Numbered from the stretch's first letter, positions 51,971 through 60,909 are shown. The stretch is 64,000 bases of DNA from Mesorhizobium sp. M9A.F.Ca.ET.002.03.1.2 (GCF_003952365.1 NZ_CP034443.1:124001-188000); one strand, 5' to 3'. Numbers and translations: made by a program. The notes: a model not told the origin generated them from the sequence alone.

Positions 51971-52654
51971 ATGGCTCACAAAACAATGGCGGACCAATGG
52001 GTATTGAAGAGCGAAACCTATGATAACTGCAATTGCGAGATCAATTGCGGTTGCCAGTTCAATCTGCCGAGCACCCACGGCTATTGTCAGTCGACCTTCA
52101 TCGGCCACATTGCCGAAGGCCATTTCAACGAGACGCCGCTTGCAGGATTGAACTGGGCGGGGCTGTACAAATGGCCTGGAGAGATCAAAGACGGAGGCGG
52201 CAAACGTCAGATCGTCATAGATGAACGAGCGGACGAAGCACAGCGGAGCGCCTTGGAAACAATAATCTCAGGCAGGGCCTGCAAGCCGTTGAGCAATTTC
52301 TTCTCTGTTTTCGCGTCGACCTGTTCCGAGTTTTGCGAGACTTTGTTCTTGCCGATCGAGGTGGTGGCCGACCTGGAAGGGCGCACCGCCAGGGTCGAAA
52401 TACCAGGCATATTGAAGAGCACGGCGAGCCCGAAGATTAACGAGTTCAATGGTGAACCGTTTCATATTGCGATTGCCCGTCCGAGCGGCAGCTTCGAGTT
52501 TACCTACGCGGAACTCGGACTAGGCAGCACATCGGTCACTGGCGATATGGAGATGGCGTTCGAAGGTACTTGGGCGCACTTTTGCATTCACCACTTCAAT
52601 CAGGATGGCCTGGTGCGCGAAAGATCAAGGCTCACAGCGTGGCTTGGTGCATAA
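51971..52654 (+). CDS. DUF1326 domain-containing protein
   Basis: A 227-residue cytoplasmic protein with the DUF1326 opening (LKSETYDNCNCEINCGCQF: Cys-rich, metal-binding-like) and central GGKRQIVIDERADEAQRSAL and ASTCSEFCETLFLPIEV blocks. The family is uncharacterised; it often travels with a DUF2182 membrane protein, which is absent here. AGGGAGG precedes the ATG. Codons are less GC-rich than the surroundings. It is divergent from the HxlR-SCP2 regulator, so the pair probably forms a regulated unit. Confidence 0.85.
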   Translation: MAHKTMADQWVLKSETYDNCNCEINCGCQFNLPSTHGYCQSTFIGHIAEGHFNETPLAGLNWAGLYKWPGEIKDGGGKRQIVIDERADEAQRSALETIISGRACKPLSNFFSVFASTCSEFCETLFLPIEVVADLEGRTARVEIPGILKSTASPKINEFNGEPFHIAIARPSGSFEFTYAELGLGSTSVTGDMEMAFEGTWAHFCIHHFNQDGLVRERSRLTAWLGA

Positions 52655-52857
52655 GTCCGGGTTTTGGTGAATGGCGGCAGTGCATCATGAGCACCGGTTC
52701 GGCCGGCTCCAACGAAACGATCCGATTGAGACCGAGGCGACAGACGGGCGTTCTTGTGCATGTTCATCCGATCCCTAGGGAAACCACTGAAGTCTCGCAA
52801 CCTCAGCTTCCTCGCCCGAGACCGGATGGACAACCGATTGAAAGCTTACATCTCGTG

Positions 52858-53175
52858 CTATTTCGCACCGAGCCTCGCCAGCACGGCCTTGGGGATGTTG
52901 TACTCCCGGATCACCGCCTCATGCTTGCGCAAGCCGCATAATTCGCGCTGGATGAAATAGCCGTGGACAGCCTCGGCCGCGTCCCTGAGCTGCCGGGCAC
53001 GATGTTCGCCATCGTCGCCATTCTCACGCAACCTCGCCAGCGTTTCTTCCACGCGCCGGCCGGCGCGGCCAAGTGCTGCCGCCTTTTCGCCGAGGATTTC
53101 ATGGCCGAGCAGGTCGAGTGCTGACTCCTGCGCGCCGGACCGTCCGAAATTCGATGGCATTCGCACCGACATCAT
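52858..53175 (-). CDS. Small conserved protein, DUF6665-like
   Basis: A 105-residue protein with a central helical region (EILGEKAAALGRAGRRVEETLARL) and a C-terminal VHGYFIQRELCGLRKHEAVIREYNIPKAVLARLG that looks like a conserved family block. CGGAG lies 2-5 nt before paired ATGs at 53175/53172. It is 30 bp upstream of neither neighbour's start but ends in a 203-bp gap. I assign the DUF6665 type by resemblance; no function is known. Confidence 0.65.
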   Translation of the reverse strand: MMSVRMPSNFGRSGAQESALDLLGHEILGEKAAALGRAGRRVEETLARLRENGDDGEHRARQLRDAAEAVHGYFIQRELCGLRKHEAVIREYNIPKAVLARLGAK

Positions 53176-53205
53176 TCACTCCGGTTCTTGCCGAAATCCC
53201 TGGCC

Positions 53206-55089
53206 CTACTGCGCCGGCCGCGTCTCTTCCAGCACGCTTTCCTCGTGGAACAGGAAACCGCCGGACTGCCGTTTCCATAACCGCGCGTAGAGACCATCGA
53301 GCGCGACCAGTTCGTCATGCGTGCCTTGTTCGACGATGCGGCCGCCGTCGAGCACCACCAGGCGATCGAGTGCCGCGATGGTCGACAGCCGGTGCGCGAT
53401 GGCGATGACCGTCTTGTTTTCCATCAGCCTCGTCAGATTCTCCTGGATGGCCGCCTCGATATCGGAATCGAGCGCCGAGGTCGCCTCGTCGAGTATCAGG
53501 ATCGGCGCGTCCTTGAGGAAGACGCGGGCGATCGCCACGCGCTGGCGCTGGCCGCCAGACAGCTTTACGCCGCGCTCGCCGACAAAGGCCTCGTAGCCGG
53601 TGCGATCGCGATTGTCGCGCAGATCGAGGATGAAGTCGTGCGCCTCCGCCTTCTTCGCCGCCGCGATCACTTGCGCCTCGGTTGCGTCGGGCATGCCGAG
53701 CTTGATGTTGTCACGAAGCGAGCGGTGGAAAAGTGCTGTATCCTGGCTGACGACGCCGATATTGGCTCGCAGCGAATTCTGCGTCACCTCCGAGACGTCC
53801 TGGCCGTCGATGGTGATCTTGCCGCCTTCAAGGTCGTAGAGGCGCAGGATCAGATTGGCCAGCGTCGTCTTGCCGGCGCCGGACGGTCCGACCAGCCCGA
53901 CCTTCTCGCCCGGCCACACGACGAGGTCGATGCCGTTGAGCACCCCGAACCCCTTGCCGTAGTGGAACTCGACCTTCTTCACGTCGATCCGGCCGCCGGT
54001 CACGACAAGCTCCCTGGCGTCAGGCGCATCGGTCAGGCCGAGCGATTGCGAGATCAGCGCCTTGGAGTTTTCCAGCACGCCGAGATTGCGCAGGATGCCG
54101 TTGAGCTGCATCATCAGCCGTCCGAGCAGCATGTTGAGCCGCAACACCAGGGACAGCGTGAAGGCGACGGCACCGACGGTGATCGTGCCTTCCACCCAGA
54201 GATAGACGGCAAAACCGGCAATCGCGGTGATCATGATCCCCGAAAGCGTCGTCAGCGCCATGCGCACGCCGGTCAGCCGGCGGGTGAACGGGCGCAGCGC
54301 GTCGAGATAGATATCGAAACCGCTCCTGATGTAGCGGTCGTCGCCGTCGGCGGAGAACAGCTTCAGCGTTTGCACGTTCGAATAGGAATCGACGATGCGG
54401 CCGGTGATCATCGAACCGGCCTCGGCGGTCTCCTCGGCATGCTTGCGGATCGCCGGCACGTAGCGTTTTGCCAGCCAGCCGAAGGCGGTAATCCAGATCA
54501 CCACCAGCACCGCCAGCCGCAAGTCGAGGCCGGCGACCAGCACCAGCGTCGTCACCGTATAGACGACCATGAACCAGACGACCTCGATGAAGCTCTCCAT
54601 CAAATCGCCGGTCGCCTGTCCCGCCTGCCAGACCTTGGTGGCGATGCGGCCGGCGAAATCGTTCTGGAAAAAGGCGTAGGACTGGCGCGAGACATGGCGG
54701 TGCGCCTGCCAGCGCACCAGATTGTAGAAGCCGGGCGTGATCGTCTGCTCGTCGACCAGCGCCGCCAGGCCGACGACGGTGGTGCGGATGACCAGCACCA
54801 CGGCAGCCATGAAGACAAGTTCGGGGCCGGCGGCAGCCCACAGCGCGTCCCAGCTGCGCTCCTCGGGGAGCTGGTCGAGAATATCGACCAGCCTGCCGAC
54901 GAAGTAGAACAGCCCGGCCTCGACCAGCGGCGCGATGCCGCCGATGACCAGCATGGCGAAGAAGGCGACCTTCGCTTGGCCGACATAATGCCAGAGAAAC
55001 CCCCTGACGCTGACCGGTGGCCGAAGACTCGCGGGCTCCCTGAACGGATAGACCCAGTTCTCGAACCAGCGATAGACGGCAATCATCAT
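53206..55089 (-). CDS. ABC exporter, fused permease-ATPase (second of pair)
   Basis: A 627-residue MsbA-type half-transporter: six transmembrane helices in residues ~50-340, then an ATPase with VGPSGAGKTT (Walker A), LSGGQRQRVAIAR (signature), LILDEATSALD (Walker B with catalytic Glu) and an AHRLST H-loop. The nucleotide site looks complete. Start at 55089, 11 bp after the stop of the other transporter gene; the frame upstream only runs antiparallel through that gene by chance. The two proteins probably form a heterodimer exporting a lipid, peptide or drug. Confidence 0.9.
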   Translation of the reverse strand: MMIAVYRWFENWVYPFREPASLRPPVSVRGFLWHYVGQAKVAFFAMLVIGGIAPLVEAGLFYFVGRLVDILDQLPEERSWDALWAAAGPELVFMAAVVLVIRTTVVGLAALVDEQTITPGFYNLVRWQAHRHVSRQSYAFFQNDFAGRIATKVWQAGQATGDLMESFIEVVWFMVVYTVTTLVLVAGLDLRLAVLVVIWITAFGWLAKRYVPAIRKHAEETAEAGSMITGRIVDSYSNVQTLKLFSADGDDRYIRSGFDIYLDALRPFTRRLTGVRMALTTLSGIMITAIAGFAVYLWVEGTITVGAVAFTLSLVLRLNMLLGRLMMQLNGILRNLGVLENSKALISQSLGLTDAPDARELVVTGGRIDVKKVEFHYGKGFGVLNGIDLVVWPGEKVGLVGPSGAGKTTLANLILRLYDLEGGKITIDGQDVSEVTQNSLRANIGVVSQDTALFHRSLRDNIKLGMPDATEAQVIAAAKKAEAHDFILDLRDNRDRTGYEAFVGERGVKLSGGQRQRVAIARVFLKDAPILILDEATSALDSDIEAAIQENLTRLMENKTVIAIAHRLSTIAALDRLVVLDGGRIVEQGTHDELVALDGLYARLWKRQSGGFLFHEESVLEETRPAQ

Positions 55090-55099
55090 TCGGTGGCCA

Positions 55100-57007
55100 T
55101 CATTCTGCTGCTTGACCCCTAACCATGGCATCGTTGGCGGTCGCACCGTCGTCGAGCAGGAAGCCGCCCGACTGGCGCTGCCAAAGCTGCGCATAGAGCC
55201 CGCCGCTGGCGACGAGTTCCTCGTGCGAACCTTCCTCGATGATGCGGCCCTTGTCCATGACGACGAGCCTGTCCATCGCCGCGATGGTCGACAGCCGGTG
55301 CGCGATGGCGATGACGGTCTTGCCTTGCATGAGCTTGTAGAGGTTCTCCTGGATGGCCGCCTCGGCCTCGGAATCGAGCGCAGACGTCGCCTCGTCGAGA
55401 ATGAGGATCGGCGCATCCTTCAGCATAACGCGGGCAATGGCGATGCGTTGCCGCTGGCCGCCGGACAATTTGACGCCGCGATCGCCGACATGCGCATCGA
55501 AACCAGTGCGGCCTTTAGCGTCCGAAAGCCCTGATATGAAATCAAGCGCCTCGGCGCGGCGTGCTGCCTCGACCAGCATCTCGTTGCTGGCGTCCGGCCG
55601 GCCATAGAGGATGTTCTCGCGCACCGAACGGTGCAGCAGCGAGGTGTCCTGCGTCACCATGGCGATCTGGGCGCGCAGCGAATCCTGCGTCACCGAGGCG
55701 ATTTCCTGGCCGTCGATCAGGATCCTGCCGTTTTCAAGGTCGTAGAAGCGCAACAGAAGGTTGACCAGCGTCGACTTGCCGGCACCCGAGCGGCCGACGA
55801 TGCCGACCTTCTCGCCCGGCTTCACCGTCAGCGACAGGCTCTCGATCACGCCCTTCTTTTTGCCGTAGTGGAAGCGGATGTCCTCGAAGCGGATTTCGCC
55901 CTTGGTCACGGCAATGTCCTTGGCCCCGGGCCGGTCTTCGACCAGGCGCGGCAGCGAGATCGAACCGATGCCGTCCTGCACCGTGCCGATGTTCTCGAAC
56001 AGGCCCGACATCTCCCACATGATCCATTGCGACATGCCCCACAGCCGAAGCACGAGGCCGATGACCACGGCGACGGCGCCGATCGTCACCGCCTGGCCGA
56101 GCCACAGCCACAGCGAGATCGCGGTGACCGAAAACAACAGCAGCGAGTTCAGGACGTAGAGCAGGCCGTAGAGCTGCGTCACCAGCCGCATCGACCGATA
56201 GACCGTCTCGAGAAAGCCGGCCATGCCTTCCCTGGCGAAGGACGCCTCGCGGCGCGCGTGCGAGAACAGCTTGACCGTCTGGATGTTGGAATAGCTGTCG
56301 ACGACGCGGCCGGTCATGGTCGAGCGCGCGTTGGCCTGCTCCTCGCCGACCTTGCCCAGCCGCGGGATGAAGTAGCGCAACAGCCCGATGTAGCCCGCAA
56401 GCCAGACGGCAAGCGGCGCCGCCAGCCGCCAGTCGGCCGAGCCGACGATGACCAGCATGCCGAGGAAATAGACGACGACATAGTTGAGCACGTCGATGAG
56501 CTTGATGACGCATTCGCGCACGGCGAGCGCCGTCTGCATCAGCTTGGTCGCGATGCGCCCGGCGAACTCGTCCTGATAGAAGGTCATCGACTGCTTCAGC
56601 AGGTAGCGATGCACCTGCCAGCGGATACGCATCGGATAATTGCCCATCAGCGTCTGCTGGCTGAGAAGCGAATGGAACCAGACCGTCGCCGGCAGCGCGA
56701 ACACCACGACGAAAGCCATGCCGGCGAGCTTCCATCCCTCGGTCTCAAGGAACGTCTCGCGGTTCTGCGCCGACAGCCAGTCGACGATCCGGCCGAGAAA
56801 GCCGAACATCCACACCTCGGCAAGGGCGATAGCCGTCACCAGCACCGCATCGAGACCGATGTAGGGCCAGGCGCCGCGCGTATAGTGCACGCAGAAGGCG
56901 ATCAGCGTCTTCGGCGGCTCGACCGGCTCCTCGGCGGGGAACGGATCGAGCTTCTTTTCAAACCAGCGGAACATTGTCTTGGCACTCATATGCTTGTTTT
57001 CGCTCAC
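55100..57007 (-). CDS. ABC exporter, fused permease-ATPase (first of pair)
   Basis: A 635-residue half-transporter with six helices (residues ~35-340) and an ATPase: VGRSGAGKST, LSGGQRQRIAIAR, LILDEATSALD, AHRLST. GTG 57007 is chosen because it overlaps the stop of the preceding small gene (GTGA); ATG 56989 is an alternative. It is closely related to the transporter that follows 11 bp later, so the pair arose by tandem duplication and probably works as a heterodimer. Substrate unknown. Confidence 0.9.
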   Translation of the reverse strand: MSENKHMSAKTMFRWFEKKLDPFPAEEPVEPPKTLIAFCVHYTRGAWPYIGLDAVLVTAIALAEVWMFGFLGRIVDWLSAQNRETFLETEGWKLAGMAFVVVFALPATVWFHSLLSQQTLMGNYPMRIRWQVHRYLLKQSMTFYQDEFAGRIATKLMQTALAVRECVIKLIDVLNYVVVYFLGMLVIVGSADWRLAAPLAVWLAGYIGLLRYFIPRLGKVGEEQANARSTMTGRVVDSYSNIQTVKLFSHARREASFAREGMAGFLETVYRSMRLVTQLYGLLYVLNSLLLFSVTAISLWLWLGQAVTIGAVAVVIGLVLRLWGMSQWIMWEMSGLFENIGTVQDGIGSISLPRLVEDRPGAKDIAVTKGEIRFEDIRFHYGKKKGVIESLSLTVKPGEKVGIVGRSGAGKSTLVNLLLRFYDLENGRILIDGQEIASVTQDSLRAQIAMVTQDTSLLHRSVRENILYGRPDASNEMLVEAARRAEALDFISGLSDAKGRTGFDAHVGDRGVKLSGGQRQRIAIARVMLKDAPILILDEATSALDSEAEAAIQENLYKLMQGKTVIAIAHRLSTIAAMDRLVVMDKGRIIEEGSHEELVASGGLYAQLWQRQSGGFLLDDGATANDAMVRGQAAE

Positions 57008-57429
57008 GCGGCACGGGAGCGGATAGCGTCCTTGGAGCGCGTGTCGTCCTGGGAGCGCTTGGCATCAAGGATCGGCGTCCCGGGTGAACCCGGGCCGCCG
57101 ATCCTGCTTCGCGCCATATAGGACGTCGCGGGCTTTTCGCCGACAGGCTCGTTGGACGATCCTGACGGTGCTGTGTCGACAACCCGGAGTTTCGCGCCTG
57201 TTTTTGCGCCAGGGCGGATCAGCCTGATGAGCCGGCGCACCAGCGACGGCCGGCTGCGGTCGGGAACCGCGCGTGAGAAATCGACGTCCGGCAGCATGCC
57301 GCGATGCGGACGCCGGCGGATCTCGGCGTGAACCGCCGACGAATAGGTTTCGCCGATCAAAAGCGCCCAGGTCGCCATCCTGCGCTCGTGCAGGCTTCTT
57401 GAGCCGGGAATCTTGCAGGGATCGAACAT
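57004..57429 (-). CDS. Hypothetical protein coupled to an ABC exporter pair
   Basis: A 141-residue basic protein of no recognised family. Its start ATG 57429 has GGAGG 4 nt upstream; the open frame extends to 57681 but without a better start. The N-terminal half includes RRMATWALLIGETYSSAVHAEIRRRPHRGM; the middle is Arg-rich (RPSLVRRLIRLIRPGAKTGAK), and the end is low complexity with RSxD repeats. Its TGA overlaps the GTG of the first exporter gene, so translation of the exporter depends on it. It could be an accessory or the exported substrate's precursor; unproven. Confidence 0.55.
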   Translation of the reverse strand: MFDPCKIPGSRSLHERRMATWALLIGETYSSAVHAEIRRRPHRGMLPDVDFSRAVPDRSRPSLVRRLIRLIRPGAKTGAKLRVVDTAPSGSSNEPVGEKPATSYMARSRIGGPGSPGTPILDAKRSQDDTRSKDAIRSRAA

Positions 57430-57867
57430 CGGTCCGTCCTCCATGTGAAAATACGGAAAAAAGGGTGAATCCGGCCTGTTCGCGGGCGAATGGCCAGCGA
57501 AAGGCAAAGATTGACCAGAGGCGTGTTCAGGTGGGGCGTTTAGCCCCTTCGACAGCTTGAAAAACATCGCAGGATTCCTCCGAAGGCCGAAAAGAGATTT
57601 CGGCGAAGAATCGGTGCGATCGAAGTCTAAAGGGTCAGGAGAATCGTCGTACCGAAACCGCCGGCAGGCTGGTAAGCCCACAAGAAGGGCGCTGGATGTG
57701 CATGATCATCATGAATTACCCCTCCATCGGTTCGGGTTGACAATGCCCGGCGTATAACCGACTTCGCACAAAATGACCACCCGCCAGTCCAGAAATTTCC
57801 AAAACCATGAACGCGCTGTGGCCGATCTGCCACTTATTAGTCTGCCACTTATTAGAAAGACGCGGAA
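57430..57867. other. Intergenic region between the exporter operon and trmL
   Basis: 438 bp holding the divergent promoters. Small frames here are not credible. Near 57737 a TTGACA is followed by TATAAC, but the spacing (10 bp) is too short for a standard promoter. It ends with a 15-bp tandem duplication (57826-57855) next to the trmL start. Confidence 0.5.
57826..57855. repeat. 15-bp tandem duplication in the trmL leader
   Basis: TCTGCCACTTATTAG occurs twice head to tail (57826-57840, 57841-57855), ending 12 bp before the trmL start codon. It shifts the promoter relative to the start by one unit and looks recent, because the copies are identical. Confidence 0.85.
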
Positions 57868-58326
57868 ATGAACGATCGTCTCCGCATCGCGCTCTACCAG
57901 CCGGATATCGCCGGCAACACCGGGACAATCCTGCGCTTCGCCGCCTGTCTCGGTCTCGGCGTCGACATTATCGAACCGGCCGGCTTCCCGCTCTCCGACC
58001 GGGCGCTGAAACGGGCCGGCATGGATTATCTCGAAATGGCGCGGCTTTCCCGACATGTCGACTGGCACGCCTTCGAGAACTGGCGCAGAGGCGAAGCGCG
58101 GCGGCTGGTGCTGCTGTCGACCAGAGCCGCGACCGCCTACACGGATTTCGCCTTCGCCGATGCCGACATTCTTCTGTTCGGCCGCGAATCCGCAGGCGTG
58201 CCGGATCCTGTCCACGAGGTGGCGGATGCGCGACTGATCATCCCGATGCAGCCCGGCGCGCGCAGCATCAACGTCGCGCTTGCCGTCGCCATGGTGGCCG
58301 GCGAGGCGATCCGGCAGCTCAGATAG
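57868..58326 (+). CDS. trmL: tRNA (cytidine(34)-2'-O)-methyltransferase
   Basis: A 152-residue SPOUT-class methyltransferase. ALYQPDIAGNTGTILRFAACLG (motif 1), EPAGFPLSDRALKRAGMDYLE, LLFGRESAGVP (motif 2) and PMQPGARSINVALAVAM (motif 3, trefoil knot) identify TrmL, which methylates the wobble ribose of tRNA-Leu isoacceptors. Standalone minimal SPOUT length. No strong ribosome-binding site: the leader has a 15-bp tandem duplication ending 12 nt before the ATG. An 18-bp triplicated repeat follows. Confidence 0.93.
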   Translation: MNDRLRIALYQPDIAGNTGTILRFAACLGLGVDIIEPAGFPLSDRALKRAGMDYLEMARLSRHVDWHAFENWRRGEARRLVLLSTRAATAYTDFAFADADILLFGRESAGVPDPVHEVADARLIIPMQPGARSINVALAVAMVAGEAIRQLR

Positions 58327-58359
58327 GATTTGCAGACCGTCGGCGGGCGCAGCGATCAC

Positions 58360-58411
58360 GGCTGCTTCCTGGCCCCCGGCTGCTTCCTGGCCCCCGGCTG
58401 CTTCCTGGCCA
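58360..58411. repeat. 18-bp minisatellite, three copies
   Basis: Unit GGCTGCTTCCTGGCCCCC at 58360-58377 and 58378-58395, with a third copy (58396-58411) complete except its end. Copies are identical, so the array is probably variable between strains. It lies in the 218 bp between trmL and soxR. On the minus strand it spells GQEAA repeats, but no gene is supported there. Confidence 0.9.
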
Positions 58412-58510
58412 ATGACCGCGCCCTCTCTTGTCATTCTCACCCAGGCGCACATCGCCTTCTCCTGCGGTTTGCATGTCTGGTTTGCATGTCCTGGGTTTCT
58501 TCGTTACAAG

Positions 58511-58527
58511 CTCAACTTAACTTGAGG
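58511..58527 (+). promoter_or_regulatory. SoxR-box-like dyad at the soxR promoter
   Basis: CTCAACTTAACTTGAG differs from a perfect CTCAAgTTAACTTGAG dyad, the SoxR operator core, at a single position. It ends 18 bp before the soxR start codon, suggesting autoregulation. Confidence 0.65.
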
Positions 58528-58544
58528 TCAAGCGGAAAATTCGA

Positions 58545-58991
58545 ATGGTTGCGGTGAAGGAATTGACGGTCGGCCAGGTCGCCACGCGAAGCGGCGTGGC
58601 GGTATCGGCGCTGCATTTCTACGAGACGCGCGGCCTGATCCGCAGCCACCGCACGTCGGGCAACCAGCGGCGCTACGGCCGCGACGTGCTGAGGCGTGTG
58701 GCGATCATCAGGATAGCGCAGGAGGTCGGCATCTCGCTGGCCGAGATCGGCGCCGCGCTTGAATCGCTGCCTGAAGGCCGCACGCCAACGCGCGAGGATT
58801 GGAACCTGCTTTCCACGGCCTGGCGTGATCAGCTCGATCAGAAGATTGCTCAGTTGAAGAAGCTGCGCGACGGCCTGACCGACTGCATCGGCTGCGGCTG
58901 CATGTCGATCGACAAGTGCCCGCTGCGGAACAAAGAAGACCGATTGAGCGCCCAAGGCCCGGGAGCAAGGCGGCTGTTGGTCGCTCGTTAA
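58545..58991 (+). CDS. soxR: Redox-sensitive transcriptional activator SoxR
   Basis: A 148-residue MerR-family regulator: winged helix with [13 protein letters not shown], dimerisation helix, and the 2Fe-2S cluster motif C114-IG-C117-G-C119-MSIDK-C125 (C-x2-C-x-C-x5-C) diagnostic of SoxR. Oxidation of the cluster by redox-cycling compounds activates target promoters. A near-perfect SoxR box lies just upstream, so it controls itself; no soxS is present, as usual outside enterobacteria. Its last 4 bp overlap the tail of the convergent small gene. Confidence 0.96.
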   Translation: MVAVKELTVGQVATRSGVAVSALHFYETRGLIRSHRTSGNQRRYGRDVLRRVAIIRIAQEVGISLAEIGAALESLPEGRTPTREDWNLLSTAWRDQLDQKIAQLKKLRDGLTDCIGCGCMSIDKCPLRNKEDRLSAQGPGARRLLVAR

Positions 58992-59245
58992 TCCGCTGCC
59001 GGCAGCCGCCTGATCGTGAATTCGATGACGTCCCCCGGCCGCTCGAACCAGCTTTCGATCTCGGTCCAGTAGGCCTGCTTGGGAAAGCGTTCGAACCACT
59101 CCTGCGCCTTGAGGCGCGCATCGGAGCGCGGCAGGACGAAGGTCTCGCGCAGGAACCCGTCCCGCGGCATGCGCTCGCGCTCGGCGCGCGAACGGTCGAG
59201 CCTCTTCTTCAGGCCATCCAGCGGCGGTCTTGCCGGAGTGCGCAC
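58988..59245 (-). CDS. Small conserved hypothetical protein
   Basis: About 85 residues from GTG 59245, with TGGAG 7 nt upstream; the frame is open to 59281 (TTG). The protein is charged, with [32 protein letters not shown] and a tryptophan-containing C-terminal part ([29 protein letters not shown]; quoted in parts). No family recognised. The stop codon overlaps the soxR end by 4 bp, tail to tail. It is divergent from hemF. Confidence 0.65.
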   Translation of the reverse strand: MRTPARPPLDGLKKRLDRSRAERERMPRDGFLRETFVLPRSDARLKAQEWFERFPKQAYWTEIESWFERPGDVIEFTIRRLPAAD

Positions 59246-59352
59246 GAAAGAACTCCATTCACACTTGACCCTTGCACCCAAGAGATTAGGGATCGCGGCC
59301 GGAAAAGACGAGTCATTTGTCGGGGCACGCGCCCCACAACCGGAGACAGCAT

Positions 59353-60261
59353 TTGCAACGACCCGAAATAGCGGCGGGGCTGCCGGCCGACATCGAACAG
59401 AAGAAGATGAAGGCGCGGCTGTGGTTCGAGACGTTGCGCGAGCGCATCTGCACCGCTTTCGAGCAGATCGAGCAGGAGCTGCAGGGGCCGCAGGCCTCGT
59501 GGTCGCCCGGCCGCTTCGAAAAGACGCCGTGGGAGCGCGACGACGGCCGCGGCGGCATCATGTCGATGATGCGTGGCCGCGTCTTCGAGAAGGTCGGCGT
59601 CCACACCTCCACCGTCTATGGCGAGTTCTCGCCGGAGTTCAGGAAGCAGATGCCGGGCGCCGAGGAAGACCCGCGCTTCTGGGCGAGCGGCATTTCGCTG
59701 ATTGCGCACCCGTGGAACCCCAATGTGCCGGCGGTGCACATGAACACACGCATGGTCGTCACCTCGCGCCAGTGGTTCGGCGGCGGCGCCGACCTGACGC
59801 CGGTGCTCGACCATCGCCGCAGCCAGGACGACCCGGACACGGTTGCCTTCCACCGCGCCATGCAATTCGCCTGCGAGAAGCACGCTGGCGTCGCCGACCA
59901 CGCGAAATTCAAGGCCTGGTGCGACGAGTATTTCTACCTGCCGCACCGCAACGAACCGCGCGGCACCGGCGGCATCTTCTTCGACTGGCTGCATTCGGAC
60001 GAGGACAGAGGCGGCTGGGACGCCGATTTCAACTTCGTCCAGGATGTCGGGCGCGCTTTTCTCGTCGTCTATGGCCATCTCGTGCGGGCCAATTTCAACG
60101 ATAACTGGACCGACGGCGACCGCGAAGAGCAGCTCATTCGCCGTGGCCGCTACGTCGAATTCAACTTGCTTCACGATCGCGGCACCATCTTCGGACTGAA
60201 GACCGGCGGCAACGTCGCCTCGATCCTGTCCAGCCTGCCGCCGGAGGTAAAATGGCCGTAA
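59353..60261 (+). CDS. hemF: Oxygen-dependent coproporphyrinogen III oxidase
   Basis: A 302-residue aerobic CPO that decarboxylates two propionates of coproporphyrinogen III on the way to haem. Blocks: [54 protein letters not shown] and [14 protein letters not shown] (all family hallmarks). The start is TTG 59353, 7 nt after GGAG; an ATG at 59317 exists but lacks a ribosome-binding site. Haem supply fits the cytochromes encoded elsewhere in the window. No FNR box was seen upstream. Confidence 0.97.
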   Translation: MQRPEIAAGLPADIEQKKMKARLWFETLRERICTAFEQIEQELQGPQASWSPGRFEKTPWERDDGRGGIMSMMRGRVFEKVGVHTSTVYGEFSPEFRKQMPGAEEDPRFWASGISLIAHPWNPNVPAVHMNTRMVVTSRQWFGGGADLTPVLDHRRSQDDPDTVAFHRAMQFACEKHAGVADHAKFKAWCDEYFYLPHRNEPRGTGGIFFDWLHSDEDRGGWDADFNFVQDVGRAFLVVYGHLVRANFNDNWTDGDREEQLIRRGRYVEFNLLHDRGTIFGLKTGGNVASILSSLPPEVKWP

Positions 60262-60509
60262 AATCTCGGTGAGTTGGGCGTGAACCGCAATCAGGTCCAA
60301 ATCGCTGGATTTTGGCGGCGAATGTGGCGCACCGAATATCTTTTTCGTCTAATATCCGTTTGAAAAAACAGGACTAATTGTCGTTTCCGGGCCGGGAAAC
60401 GCCGGCGGTTCTCGCCTCCTCTGGAACCGCGACCCGACGCGACCGGACGGCCCATGATCGAGTGGGGCACCTTCCCAAACGGTGCCCTCATTTTTCAGGA
60501 GAGCATGCC

Positions 60510-60770
60510 ATGCGCAAGCTTGTTATGACGGTTGCGGCTGTTGCCGTTCTTGCCTCTGGTGGCGCTGCCTTCGCAGCGGTCAAGCACACCACAGGCACGG
60601 TCAAGACCTATGATGGAACGGCCATGAGCCTTGTTCTGGACGACGGATCGACCTTTACGCTGCCCAAGGCCTTCAAGAATCCTGGCCTGAAGGCCGGCGA
60701 AAAGGTCCGCGTTTCGTGGGACATGAGCGGCAAGCACAAAATTGCCGAGGCAGTCAGGATCGTGAAGTGA
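60510..60770 (+). CDS. DUF1344 family periplasmic protein
   Basis: An 86-residue protein with a signal peptide (~1-22, SGGAAFA) and a compact beta domain: TGTVKTYDGTAMSLVLDDGSTFTLPKAFKNPGLKAGEKVRVSWD (in parts: LVLDDGSTFTLP, LKAGEKVRV) matches DUF1344. Function unknown; probably periplasmic. ATG 60510 with CAGGAGA upstream (an out-of-frame ATG lies 6 nt before). A strong terminator follows, so it is monocistronic. Confidence 0.85.
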   Translation: MRKLVMTVAAVAVLASGGAAFAAVKHTTGTVKTYDGTAMSLVLDDGSTFTLPKAFKNPGLKAGEKVRVSWDMSGKHKIAEAVRIVK

Positions 60771-60826
60771 TGGCCTGCCCCCTGGAGTGAGACGAGACTA
60801 CGTCCGGTCTTGCTCTATGTAGCATA

Positions 60827-60856
60827 AAGGCGGAGCAGCGATGCTCCGCCTTTTTC
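60827..60856 (+). terminator. Rho-independent terminator after the DUF1344 gene
   Basis: AAAGGCGGAGCA-gcga-TGCTCCGCC followed by TTTTT: a 9-bp or longer perfect GC-rich stem with a 4-nt loop and U-tract, 57 bp after the stop codon. Confidence 0.9.
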
Positions 60857-60909
60857 GGTCTTTGCCGCAACCAAAGCCCATTCAACCGTGTTATGCTTGC
60901 TTCCCCCGT

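Noticed and set aside
53317..55122. 601-codon plus-strand frame opposite the ABC exporter
   Set aside because: Antisense shadow of the transporter gene, rich in H/R/D/Q, with no family pattern. The same applies to 55631-57121.
57737..57758. TTGACA..TATAAC promoter upstream of trmL
   Set aside because: The hexamers match well but are only 10 bp apart, too short for sigma-70.
57709..58452. 247-codon minus-strand frame over trmL containing GQEAA repeats
   Set aside because: The repeats come from the DNA minisatellite, and the rest is antisense to trmL.
59246..59353. FNR-type site upstream of hemF
   Set aside because: No TTGAT-N4-ATCAA-like dyad found.
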